Assembly: GCA_013397075.1 (NCBI GenBank)
Contig: VWZS01002239.1
Location: 1,130,332 to 1,194,331 of the forward strand
DNA length: 64,000 nucleotides
Direction: 5' to 3'
Origin: Rhabdornis inornatus
Lineage: Eukaryota; Chordata; Aves; Passeriformes; Rhabdornithidae
In this document: positions 34,730-47,040 of the stretch, piece by piece
Position numbering within the stretch: position 1 is the first letter of the stretch
How the letters are laid out: each line of letters opens with the position of its first letter
The notes under the pieces: model-generated
Told to the model about the DNA's origin: nothing
The model's input: only the letters and a program-made list of their open reading frames with translations
The model's database searches: none
Translations under genes and position numbers: made by a program

Positions 34730-37050
34730 TAGTAGTGCTTCCTTAATTATGCTAGGAGCTTGGAAAATAACATAAGGAATTATTACAATTCTTGGAATTG
34801 AAACAACTACCCTGACATACCAGGTAGCTCAGAGACCTGGTGGAAAGAGGACAAGACATGGAATGTTGTGTTGCCAGGCTTCCAGCTTCATAGGGATTCT
34901 AGACTAGGACATAATGGAGGAAGAATGAATGTATGAAAATTAGGGAACATTATATTATGGTCATAATTTAAAAGCATTATTAATTTTGGAATAAAAATGT
35001 AGAACTAGCATGGAACTATGCCTGCCCTTATCAGAAAAATACAAAATGCTGACTGAGATGGAAAAATTTCCAAGTTTTGGGGAAGTACTAAATGTGAGAG
35101 ATTCTGATTATCTATCTAGAAATCTGATAGGATTGAATGGAATGAGGTGTAAACTTCCTTTTTTCTATGATGAATGTTTTATTTCTAGAACAATAAAAAG
35201 TCTTACCACTCACAGGAAAAGATTCTATTAAAAATTTGGTCTTGAGACATGCAGGAGGAACTGTTTCAAAAGATATTGTTGGGAGATTTGTTATATCATA
35301 GTGACCATTCCAGAAGGAGTTTTAAAAGCGGGAAACAGATAAAAAAAAACAGAATATGAGTTTTCATTTTTCAGAAAGGAAGAATGATTGACAAAACGAA
35401 TGGGAGAGCAAACCCTGAAAAAAACCCAAACCAACCAACCAAACAAAAAACAAGCAAATTGTAATAAGAAAACTCCAAACAAACCCCTAGAACACTTTTA
35501 ATCTTGAATTCTACCTAAAAATTATTGCCGTGGAAATCCAAGTAAAAAGAATGTGAAATTAAAATAAATCAAAATAGACCTCAAAATCTTATGTTAGGTC
35601 AGTAGCTCAGAACACAAGCTAACAATGATAACAGATAAAAACTCAGCATTGAAGAAATTAAAAACACACTAAATATGGATAACAAATGAACTGTAAAATA
35701 TGCAGAACGTAGATGAACGGGAAATTAAAGACACCTCAAAAATAATTTGAATAGCAACTGCAAAAGTGTGCTTAGAATGATAGTAAATCTTTCACTAAGC
35801 ACATTGAAGCACTTCTGAGAGGGAATTGGTGACTCCATACTGTGACAAAATTCTGAAAGATAACTCAGGTGTGACAAGGATGTAGTAGATAAACGCAATT
35901 AATATTTTGAATTGGTCTATACTGTGGAAGACATTGAATAGATTCCCACATCTAAAGACCTTTTTCAGCATATAGGTCAAGGAATTCAGTCACTGTTAAA
36001 AATATACAGGATATATTAGACAAAATAGATAAATTAGATGTCCATAAGTCAGCAGTACCAGGTGATATTTCACCCATGGTGTGTAGCCATGGGTGTATCA
36101 TGGTGAGGCCATCACGTGTATAGAGCACAAAGGCTGTCAAGATTGTCTGTCTGTAATAAGACATCCAGCTAGGATTGTGGGAATTACAGGAACCATGAGT
36201 CTGAATCTATAATAGAAAAATAAGTTCTTTAACATAGCAGTAAACAGAGCCTTTTGGGAAAGAGTCAGCCTATCTTCTGTAAAGGGCAATCCCTCCTCAC
36301 TGACCTGCTGCAGTTCTGGAAGAATGATTGTAAGCACGAGTATGAACAAGAGATAGTTGAACCAATGTATTTGGATTTTTTAAAGGTTCACGAAAGGCTG
36401 CTAAAGAAAATAAGTTGTGAAAAGCTTCCCTTAAGCACTGAAAGTTGGTTAAATGATAGAAGGGGTAGGGTAGGATGGCATAGCATAACATAGAATAGCA
36501 TAGTTGCTTTCCAAGATGGGGAAGAATATGCAATGCAGTCCCATAGGGTAAGTTCTAGGACCAGCTCTTTTCACGATTTTAGAGACCTGGAGAAGAAAGG
36601 AACAATAAACCTGCCAATCTGTGACTGCTACTAATCTCCTTTGTGGTGAAGAACACTGAATTGGGATATTATTAATCCTGAAAACTAATAAGCAGCTGTT
36701 GTTAACCAAACTGCAATATTAGAAACAAAGGTTCTTTGAATTAGAAGGAGGTTCTTTTCAAGCAGATAAAACACAGTCCTTCTTAAAACAGGAAGTAGCA
36801 AATTTACGGTGCTTACTGTACTATAACGTTGCAGGTGGAGGCATGCAGTAAGCTGAAAAATAATTAGATGTTCATTTACTAAGATGTCTAAATAACAGTG
36901 TACCATTAAACAACAGCCCGTGGCCATTGACAGAGTTTGGACTGCAAAAAAAACAACTAGAATGGTCTTCCCTCTCGAAACATCTCCTGCTGCCTGTGTC
37001 TATGATTGGGATCTGGGCTGGATGGGCTGTTGGTTTGACATCATATATTC
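34730..37050 (+). mobile_element. Ancient, near-complete CR1/L3-like LINE (ORF2 skeleton)
   Basis: Scattered across 2.3 kb on the plus strand, in the right order, are decayed parts of a CR1-group ORF2 and its 3' end. Endonuclease: SETWWKEDKTW followed by LPGFQLHRDSR at about 34831-34910, then ELCLPLSEK near 35010 and a VISSDHS-like remnant near 35295. RT: DKIDKLDVHKSAVPGDISPMV-like sequence at about 36020-36080 (cut here to its key residues), GQSLLTDLLQFW at 36285-36320, MYLDFLKVHERLLKKIS at 36366-36416, WLNDRR near 36450, and a GxVLGPALFT remnant at 36545-36580. The 3' end at 37008-37045 reads GGGCTGGATGGGCTGTTGGT then TTGACATCATATATTCTTAT, resembling the L3/CR1 tail rather than the ATTCTATG tail of younger avian CR1. 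Many stops and frameshifts; the element is inactive. An A/C-rich low-complexity patch interrupts it at 35415-35480. Confidence 0.82.
35415..35480 (+). repeat. A/C-rich low-complexity tract (CCAA/CAAA)
   Basis: CCAACCAACCAAACA-type sequence inside the ancient LINE. It is the complement-strand counterpart of the TTTG/TTGG tracts seen elsewhere in the window. Confidence 0.85.
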
Positions 37051-40000
37051 TTATTTTTTTAATTAATGCATGTGGCCCTCTTCTTATAACCTAAAAATTC
37101 CTCTGTGAATTCCTGCAATACCTGCCTAAGTTTCTGCCAGGTGGTCTCTGCATAGGACCCACAAGGATGGTCATAGCTCTGATATCTTCTCACTGTTTGG
37201 CATTTCTCAGAAAATACTATATGGCTATGCTTTGCCTTGTGCCTGAAAGTAAGATTGACATTTACAGAAAACATGGGTTTAACACATTTTTATCGAGGAA
37301 CTGATACCCCCTTGTCCAGGCTTTCAGAATTCTGACAACCCACTGAAAAGTAGCTTTAATTAGGATACCAGAATTCCAGGAATGACAGAAAGATTAAAAA
37401 TCCTTCAGTTTCATCTGAAATAAATTTACGGATGAAAGTAGATTTGATGAGGCCTGGGTATACACTTGCTGCAATCATTAAACACTGAGCTTTCCCATTA
37501 TTTTGTTAAAAGTCTTCATTTGGCCTGCTAAATCCTTGACATAAACAACTAATTATCTTGTATTCATAGGCACAGTAGGCATGTTGGGTTCCCTGTTGTC
37601 CTTGTATGTGAACCATCCTAATATTTAAAACAAGATATAGCTTCTTTTTCACCTTAATTTTACCTTCATGTTTTGTGGTTTTTGATTGTTTTGTTTTTGT
37701 TTGTTTGTTGGTTTGCTTTTTTACACAGATATACAGGTGGAAAATGGACCCGACACAAAATGACCTAGTCCATTCTTGCTGTTCACAACACCAGTATCCA
37801 TATGCTGAGATACTGAGATGCTAATGTTGCACCATGCTGCATATTGCTCTTTAATCAAAAATTGTGATCAATCTGATCACCTCCAGACCAGTGTCTAGGG
37901 GGAAGAAACATAAAATCCAAATCCAAAGCCTAATGTACCCAAAATCACGTAAGGCAGTATTGTGTGCTTGTTATTTATTTTATCACTTTATATTTTGAAA
38001 AAGAACCTTCAGTAGCCATTGAAACAGATATAGTTGAGTGTGTAAGTAGATTACAAAATTTCAGGTTTATCTTTGTAGTGGAATCAGGGTAAGAACAGGT
38101 ACTGTTCAGTTTGCATACAAGATACATCTTAAACCTACAGATGCTAGACAATTTGAATAATAAAGGCAGCTGTCAAATTAACAAAGATGTCAGAGCAGAT
38201 AAAATCCTGCAGCTGTGCTGAGCTCCAAAAAAGTTTTCTTTGACTAGTATGCCACTGCCTCCTTCGCTATCATACTAGGTAAAACTTGAAAGACATCAAT
38301 GGTTTCCACATGAATTATGTTGTCTTTGTTCTTTTCCATAATAAAATAACCATCTTTTTTTTTTTCTTTTAGATATACCATTAAAATAGCACAATAAAGC
38401 ACACTCTCTACATTTTTTTTAATTTAAAGCTCTATTATAACAACTAAAGGCTTTGGAATGTGGCCACCTTCAATACTCCACTGGAAATCTTATATATGGG
38501 CTCCACAGGCTTCTTGCATTAGCAGAAATCAACATTCCATTCCTTTAACTAAACTACACACACTTCTTGATTCACTTTTGTCCAAAGGAGAGTAATAAAA
38601 CAATGATGACAGTGATTTCCTAGCCCACATGAAGAGGTTAAAATGCTTAAAAGAACAGTCAGGCAAAGCTGAAGAGGAAAAGGTTTAAACAGTGCAAACA
38701 GCTGGTAAAATATACTTAAGCCATTGCTCAAAAACAATCCAGGTAATTTACAATGCCAATTGGAGCCCAGCTTCACACTGAAACTTCACTGCAGCCCTTC
38801 CCAAGTATTGACTAAGGTTCTTGTACCAAAAAATAAAATGACAAAAAAAACCCATCAGTTTCCTAATTTTCATCCCGGTGTCTTGAAGACAGCAAGGACA
38901 TATGTAAAGAATCTACTGTATTTTTAGAGAAAATAGGACCAAGAAGAAACCTTTTATATCACAACCTGTTATACTTTCTGTAATGGTGGACTATGGCTGG
39001 GAGTACTTCACTGCTTTGTCTGTTCTAAATAAAAGAGGCTCCAACCACTTCTTAGGAGAATACATTGTTTACAAAGAAATAATTCTGTCTCAAACAGGTG
39101 TGTTTGGGGATTTTTTTACTTATGAAGTATGGGAGTTTTGTTTTTTAAAGTTACTTTTCATTGCAAATACCAATTTTCCAAATGTTTAACTCAGTCCTAG
39201 TTGTCTATCATAAGACAAAGACAAAATGACACATACACACATAGGAAATGCAAAAAATAATTCATAAAAAAATACTGCAACTTCTGGAAACATGAATATT
39301 TTTATGTAATGCTAACCTATAAATTACAGGGACTAAAGTCCAAAAAACTCTTCATCCAGTGACATATAATTAAACCTTAGGAGAATAGAATTATATTATC
39401 TGAGCAATCATCTGTCTAAGAGAAAAAAAGTGTTCATTTCCATGGGTGCTAACATAACTTGGAGAACTTTCTGCACCTCTCACTGGTTCCATCACCCTCA
39501 AATCAAGTTACATCGCAATCTATACTTTTTCTGAGCACACATGACTGTGAATCTAAGAATAATTGTTAGATAATTTATACATAATTTGCAGGTAACTACT
39601 AACAGGAATTTATTGACTTGTATTTAAGAATGTAATATCAGTTCTTGAGGGTTAGAAGGACTGTAATAATTGAATAGCTCTGGCTATTGCTTCCCATTGA
39701 ATTGTAATCTGTATGTATGGTCAGCATTATGGGATCACACAAGAAGGAAAAGTCCCTACTAAAAGCTCCCAGGCTAATTGTGCAGTCCAGCAGAGAGGAC
39801 ACTGCTGTAGTGAGGCATTTTAATCCATCTGACAATATCATTTTGTTTTTTATCATGAGTAGAAACAAAAAGTGGGAAGACAGATGCAAACACCACAGCA
39901 AAAGAGAGGAAAACAGATCATTTTGAGGAGTTTCTCTTGTGTGCATACTGGAAATAGAGAGAGTTCATGCACTCACCATCATACAGAACACTAAATAAAA

Positions 40001-41867
40001 TGACTCCTGCACAAAAGCCCTCCTTGAGATAGCATCACTGTTCTTTGGGCTCTTGACAGTTTTAAAGGCCATTACTAACACCTCCTCTGCAATCTACTCC
40101 TCTGCATCACATAAGTGTCAAGGTCTCAGATCAAGTAAAACTCCCATTAAAGTAAATTAAAGTCATGCCTGCATAAGGGAGAAATGTAAACTCAAGAAGG
40201 ATCTTTTGGTTTGGCCTCAGGAGCTCAGGAGCAGCCTCAGAGAGAAAGGATATGCCAAATAAATAGTGCTCTAGGTCAGATAATTTTCTGGTCCATTAGG
40301 TTAAGTTCTTGAGAAGTGACAATCTATTAGTACTTTGTTCTCTTAAATAGTCATATAGACAGATAACAAACTTATGATAATTATACCTTAGAGACTTATA
40401 AAGATACACTTAAGCATGCATCTGTCTGGAGTTATGATGAAGTGCTATTTCAATTCTGATTTCCACTTAGAAATTTGGACAATTACATGTTTTCTCCTTG
40501 TTTAATGGAAAGAAATGTGTTTTACTGTTTCCAGGGATGTGCAATGCCAAGAAAATTGCTTGAGCCTGATTTAGGTTGAATTTGGAGGGAATGAGAAACA
40601 TACAAATTAAATAGCATATTAATGTATTGTTTCCTTGGTTTCATGTCACAAAATAGCCTAGAACCAAACACATCAACTCAGGCAAAGCTAAGGCTTCTGG
40701 ACTGAGGATAAAGTTTCCCTGAATTGCAGGAAGTTCTCTTGTAGAGTCAGTCAACTAATTTATGATTTTCCTATTAATAGTATTGTTGTTTCAATGATTA
40801 GGAATTTGTTACTCAGACCAATTCTTCTGGCATGCGTTGGTTATCCTTCTTCCATCTTATGAATTATATAGACATTTCTCCTCCATCTCAAAATTAATAA
40901 GGAAATACAAATAAATAGGTTGCTGCATTTCTTCCTAAATTGCGTGGAAAGGTTTTAATGAGTCTGTTTTCAGAAATATAAATAGCAACTCCCAGATAAC
41001 TATGTATTTTGTAAACATCACTATTCATGTTCTTTAGTATGCTTATGGAATATTTCTTCATACTAAAGTAAGGCAGGCCATAAAATAAATAAAATGTTCC
41101 CTTCCCCCCCACACCTTTTGTTTTTTTTCCCCATGAATTTCTACCGAGACTACTGATACTGTGCCTTCCTGCATTTGTCATAAAATTACATTGTGCTTAG
41201 ATAATACATTTCTGAACCAGGAATATTTTCAAAGACGGAGGAGGGTCCAGGTGATCGAACAGCTTTTTTTGCATAAAATAGCCAAAGCACTGAATTTTTT
41301 TGTGCTGTATTTTAACATGCTTCTGACATGTTAAAGACATAAATACATAGGATGTATCTCAAAATAAACTCACAAAAGAGTTTAAAAAACATAAATAGTC
41401 AGTGACACTTTGAACATTTAGGTAATTTTTCAGGACCAGAAGATGCTAATAGCATGTTAACAGTTCGTGAAATTGATCTAGAAAAAGGATTAATTCAAAC
41501 TTAGATATACATCTCTTGTTTGTGTCCAGGGGTTAAAATATAGACATTTCAAATTATTTTCCCCCCACATATTAGGAACTTCCCAAATTCCCAAATTCTG
41601 AGTATGGTACTGCTGTACATTGAACTAAGCTGCGTCTTATCTCAGGCTCCCTTGCATGGAATTATCTCTTGTTAAACTTATAGCTATTATGAAAGTTAAA
41701 ATATTAACAGAATTTAATCCATGTTGCTCACATGCCTCTACAATTTCCTGAAGAAAAAAATCCGTACGTTAGAAAATAAAAAAACAACAAAACAGAATGG
41801 ATTTTTTGGTGCATACTGCCCAAACAACGCCTAAAAATGTCTGGAGTAATTTACATTTTAGTTCTGT
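37051..41867. other. Non-coding DNA, no gene seen
   Basis: AT-rich with a TTTG-type tract at about 37675-37725. Opposing short frames at 38549-38927 and 39638-39946 overlap each other and match no family. No gene recognised. Confidence 0.65.
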
Positions 41868-41870
41868 GGG

Positions 41871-41925
41871 TTGTTGTTGTTGTTGTTGTTGTTGTTTGGG
41901 TTTTTTTTGTTTGTTTGCATGTTTG
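41871..41925 (+). repeat. (TTG)8 plus TTTG-rich tract
   Basis: Eight perfect TTG units (41871-41894) followed by T/TTTG-rich sequence. The poly-Cys frame across it is an artefact. Confidence 0.92.
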
Positions 41926-42434
41926 TTTAGGGGCAAAAAATCAAAAAATAAGAAGAAATGTCAACAGACACTAAAGACTTTTCAAAACTCTAGAAAAAAG
42001 AAAAGTACACCTTAAATCCCATGCCAGATTTCAGCCTAGAGAAAATTACTGTACTGCAGCCTTGATGGCATAGATACACATAGACAGGCCTTTCACTGTA
42101 TCCCTGCTGTAGTTAGACAAGGAAATAATCAATTGAATTAATGGAGGATGACAGTTTCCAAGCCTTTCTGCTGAGAAAGTTTCATAGCAGCATATATGTA
42201 CATCTCAACAAATTTCCACAAAACCCCACATCAGAAAAGAACAGACGGAGACCTTTAGACAGTTTATGAAAATCAGCATCAGATGAGTCTCTAAAGCCAC
42301 AGTGAAAATTTCTAGAGGACCTACCACTGGCCAAGAGACATTTAATGGATTTTGTCACTATCTTCACAAATTGAAGGGGATGCTTATAACTTTGTTTTCA
42401 GAACTGCAAATCTCTGAGAACTTATGCTTTCTTC

Positions 42435-42555
42435 TTTGTTTTTTTGTTTTGTTTTGTTTTGGGGTTTGTTTGTTTGTTTGGTTTTGTTTTTGTTGTTGTT
42501 GTTGTTGTTGTTTGGTTTTTTGTTGTTTGTTTCTTTTCTTTGTTTGTTTTTTCCA
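42435..42555 (+). repeat. TTTG-rich tract with (TTG)7
   Basis: GTTTT and GTTT units, then seven TTG units at 42490-42510, then more T/G sequence. Same composite type as 12470-12672 and 41871-41925. Confidence 0.92.
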
Positions 42556-45500
42556 GTTCTGTCTTGGTTAAAAATATGACCACAATAAACTCTCGTTAGC
42601 AACATACTGTTTGTTTGAATTGTAAATCAAATGTTGCCCAATGAGCACCTGTAAATTATTTGGCAGCAGTTTGAAACTTTCCTAAAATGTTAGTCTGAAA
42701 ACAAGCTGCATCTTGACAAAGAGTTATACTTTTATCTCATTCAGAATCTAGAATTTAAAACATTGGATTGATTTTTATAATAAAGCAAATGTCTTATGTC
42801 CTTTTCATGCACTATTATTTTATTTTTCAACTAAGAAGTTTCATTATATATATTAGCCTTTGGTCTGCATTGGGATATTAAGGAAATAAGTAACCCCATG
42901 TTTTGACTTTTTTAGGCACTTTGCACATGCAAGGTATGACAACACCTTGAACCTATTATCCATTGATTTTGAGGAATATGTTAAGGACATACAATGTTTT
43001 TTCCCTCTCCACTTCTCAGCATACATTTCAGGAAACAAGATGAAGAATATGAAAGGATTTAGTCCACAGGAAACTGTAGAATGAAAAGAATTACAGCAAT
43101 AACACATTAAATACAATAACACATGAGAGATATTCTCTTTAACCCAGAGTTATACCAAAATGTTATAATTGAATTCTAAGGGTCCAAAGATATATGAGTA
43201 CATATGGTGTGTGCTTTTCATGCTGAGACTAAAATCACTGAAATCAGTGATTGATCCTTTTGCCAATTTTTATCTTATCACCAAAGAATGAAATGGTGAA
43301 GCTGACTCCTCATTCTCTGCAGTCACCATTGGTTTATATGTGCAGCTTTGAGAATTATTTTTCTCTCAGGGATGATGACAAAGCATCTATCCACTATGTA
43401 ATACTTATGCATCCTCACAAATGCAGTTTTCTATGTCATTAAGCCACTTTGATAAGTTTAAAATGTTCAGTGCATTCAGCAACAGGGAAGTGGTAGGGCA
43501 GGCTGCAAGGAACTTTGATCATGGGCCTTTCCCCCCCACCATTCAGAATAAGACATTTTTCATAAACGAGTGACAATGGTCATATAGTCATGGTAAAATT
43601 AGCCATAATCTTCTGCAAAACTAAAGGCTACACTGCATGGCAAAATAGAAGCATTTTCTTTGTGGATAATTGTTTAGATGTTAATTTAATTTCAATTGTC
43701 AGCCTTAGCTTCCAGAGAGTCTTTGACTGATCAGGAATCTCCATTTTCTTATCTTTTTACAGGTTCAGTCAGCAACTGGGAAGTTATATTACAGTCCCCT
43801 GATTATATTTCCTTACACCTTTATCCTATTTATTTGTTTAGCCCAGAAACATGTGGGTGATTCATTTGGAAGAATTTTCTGAATTAAATGTGAATATTAT
43901 CTTAGCGCTTCTATAGGCACTAGACTAATGGCTAAGCAGTTATTATTTCCAGATGTCATTCCTTTCTATCTACACCTAGGTACTGCTCAGCTGTGTTTGA
44001 AGTCAAGGAATCTATTTACACACACAAAAGACAAAAAGAAAAAAAATCCACATTGAAAAATGTTCCATACAGCTGAACTGTAGACTAATAAATTCCTCAC
44101 TCTAATGTTTACATACTTCTGAATGGCTCCAATTGCTACCAGCCAGGGGCCTGGGTGTTCTGCTTGCCACAAAGAAATCTGAAACCTGGAAAAATTTCAT
44201 AAACAATTGTCCTTAACCAAGAACATATGCTCACCCGGCCACTATGTAAGGCATTAAATATCCAGGGAATATAAAGAAAGGGGAAAGGGGAAGAAGAAGA
44301 AAGAGAAGAACACTGACTGCTTTGTTAAGTGAAGTAGGATTGTCAGTTAAAGATCACTGTTGTTCTGCTTTAGGAGATTTTGCACCCTCAGTGTTCTCCC
44401 TAATATATACTTTCATTTTTTTTGTTTGTCTGCAGGTATCTCCTATGAAACATTTATGCTAAATAAATGCACTATTAAATAACCAAATTTGCCTTTACTA
44501 CTGTTTACCTAGTTTACTCCCCTTTTGCACACAGGATTTTCAAGCTTACAAGTCATTTTGTCACAGCAGTAGGACATAGAATCTCTCCGCCTTACTACAT
44601 ATAAGCTAGAGTCCAGAAACTATGTTTAAACTGATTTTCCAGCCTTCTTAAACAGTGAAAGTTTCTTTCCCCACAGTTTAAACTAGTCTCAGCTATTAGG
44701 ATTCCACAATTTCCTTTCAGAAACTATTTCACAGTCTAACAGAGCCCACCATGGGGAAATTCTTCTTATATAATTGAGCCCACATTTGCTTAATATGCAT
44801 TCTTTAGCTTGAAAAATTAATAGATCTAATTGTTAGTTATGTGAGGTTAATCCTGTGGCTGTGTCATTCTTTCAGATTGCAAGTTCAGCTCAAAAAGTGG
44901 AAAAATTACAATAAAGCATAATAACTTTTTGGGGTTTTTTGGGTTTTTTTTGGGAAATATGATGCAATACTGTGAACTTTCATGGCTTCTTTTGTTATTA
45001 TCTAAAAACTCTGTATGTTTCTCTCCTTGGGAAGAAGCCTCCATAGAATCTGTGCTGCTTTGGCAGCATAATTAAGAAATGTTGTGGTTATTTGACTGAT
45101 TTTATCCCTCCATTACTGCTGCACAAGTAACATCATGTGCATTGAATGTTTTCATGCCTTAACTTATTAACAGAATGTGACTGCAATTGAGTATATTTAA
45201 ATGGAAAATATAAAAGCAGAACTCTGAATATTGCTTGTTGAAGACCATAGATAGTTTGCAGTATATCAGACTAGCTAATACGGAATTGTAAAGAGAAACT
45301 CAAGATCACTACCCAGTATACCTCCCATTTTACCCCATTTTGTGTTTCAGATGTGCTTTTAAAATTGATGATGCAAAAATTCCTTAACAACTTCTGTTCA
45401 GTCTGAACAGAAGGGTCTGAAGTACAACTATAAAAATCAACTATAAAAATCATTCTTACCTAAGAGGTACATACGTCTACACAGACACATATTTGCAAAA

Positions 45501-47040
45501 GTGAATTCTAAGAGCAGATATGTTGAAATCAGTTTCAGGTGTTCTGTTCAGCAGGAGTAAAATTTATAAGGAAAACAAAAGCCGAAAAAATGTTTAGCCA
45601 TATTTTCTTCCTGTTGCTTTTGTAGGATATGACCTGTCGTGCTTACCTCACAGGTTCTTCTATCACTTTTGTCACTTGGACTTCTTACTCTCTTAATCAA
45701 CAAAACCAGAGTCTTCTGCTAACCTGAGGCTTGCTCTATCCTGCTATGATTGTACTACAAGTTTCAGATATCTTTTGTTGGACCTCTAACACTTGATAGA
45801 TCTTAACGAATGAGTCCTGGCAAATACTTTGTGAAAGCTATTTCAAGAAGAGTTAAAAAAGAAAAGAGCGTGGATTCAAGAAGAATAGGGAGACAGAGCC
45901 CTTACAGAAATAAGAGAAATTGTAGTCTCGTCTTCTTCAAGGCATCATCTTCAAAGAAACATCTGAAAACTTGATAAAATTACTACTGAGAGACAGCATG
46001 CAAAGAAACCTGCTCACTCAAGCTAAGCTGCAGCAGAATGCTGCATGCAGTCTTCTGAACTTTAAGAGCAACAAAAATGTGTCTGTTTTCATTTCTCCAT
46101 GGTTTCTTAATTTGAATACTGTCATATACCGATACTGCCATATGTCTGTTCTGAAAATGTCACTCTTGAAAACACCACATTCAGGCTCACCTGTATTAAG
46201 TAATGACAGTACTTACACTGCAAACCCTTGGTGACATGTTGGTCTATCCACACCTCTGGCGATCTGCATTCATTACTGCTACAATAGAAGAATAGAAGAA
46301 CACAGTACAAAATGAAAATTAAGAAGCATAGCTTTGACTCCTTGAAATAAATGTGGGGAACAGATGAATTAGCTAAACCCAAACATGGATCAAATCAGGA
46401 ATATAATTCTCTATAGTATAACCAAGGTCAATTTGTCGTCTTTCCCATGGTTGTAATAATGACTTAATACAGAACAGGCTTTACAACATATATTTCATAT
46501 GCCATTATGTATCACATGCAAAGAAAAACAAAAAAACCCTCCTGCATTATCCAGAATTGTTCTATGAATTTCAGATAGATTAAAAAAAAAATCAAACCTC
46601 ATGAATATATTGTGATGACATTACGGACAAGAAGCCATCTTTTACCACTTATTAACTAATGTTATAAATGTCATCCCTAAATTCCAACATAAGCAATTTA
46701 TACTGGGAAATTTCTAAGTGATCTCTATATATGAAAGCTAAAGAAGAAAATGTTGTAAATAATTTTAAATACTCTTTCTTTGTCCACTTTGTGAAAAGAC
46801 AGATAAATTACATGCCTGAATCCTCCAGTATATATTGCACGTATATTGTTTGATCTCAGGTCTTTTAATACCTCAGCATGTAGAACTCAGTATTCTACGA
46901 CATAGAGGAAGGATAATTCTATTTATTCTAATTGTAAGGCAAATATTCACTGAACAGAGACTTTATAAGATCCCACAGTTCATCTGAAGTTTCCATGTGC
47001 TACTGCGGTACTGACTAATTTAACTGATTTTTTTTAAATT
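42556..47040. other. Non-coding DNA, no gene confirmed
   Basis: No gene recognised. Two strong acceptor-like pyrimidine tracts occur: TTCTTATCTTTTTACAG before 43763, and TTTGTTTGTCTGCAG before about 44434. The second is followed within 30 bases by AATAAA. A GA-rich patch lies at 44275-44310. A perfect 10 bp hairpin is at 45391-45413, and a 13-14 bp tandem duplication of ACTATAAAAATCA at about 45428-45453. Confidence 0.6.
45391..45413 (+). repeat. Perfect inverted repeat, 10 bp arms
   Basis: CTTCTGTTCA - GTC - TGAACAGAAG. It is a short perfect hairpin with no T-tract after it; no role is evident. Confidence 0.9.

Noticed and set aside
36254..36493. 79-codon plus frame with a protein-like look
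   Set aside because: It is the RT remnant of the ancient CR1/L3-like element at 34730-37050.
41797..42605. Cys-rich and Asn/Lys-rich small frames
   Set aside because: These too are artefacts of TTG/TTTG tracts.
45391..45413. Hairpin as a microRNA precursor or terminator
   Set aside because: The stem is only 10 bp, far shorter than a microRNA precursor, and bacterial-type terminators do not apply in this genome.
45427..45510. Minus-strand exon between a TCTTAC donor-like and a CTCTTAG acceptor-like site
   Set aside because: The frames are short and unpersuasive; it is typical of chance splice-site pairs in AT-rich DNA.
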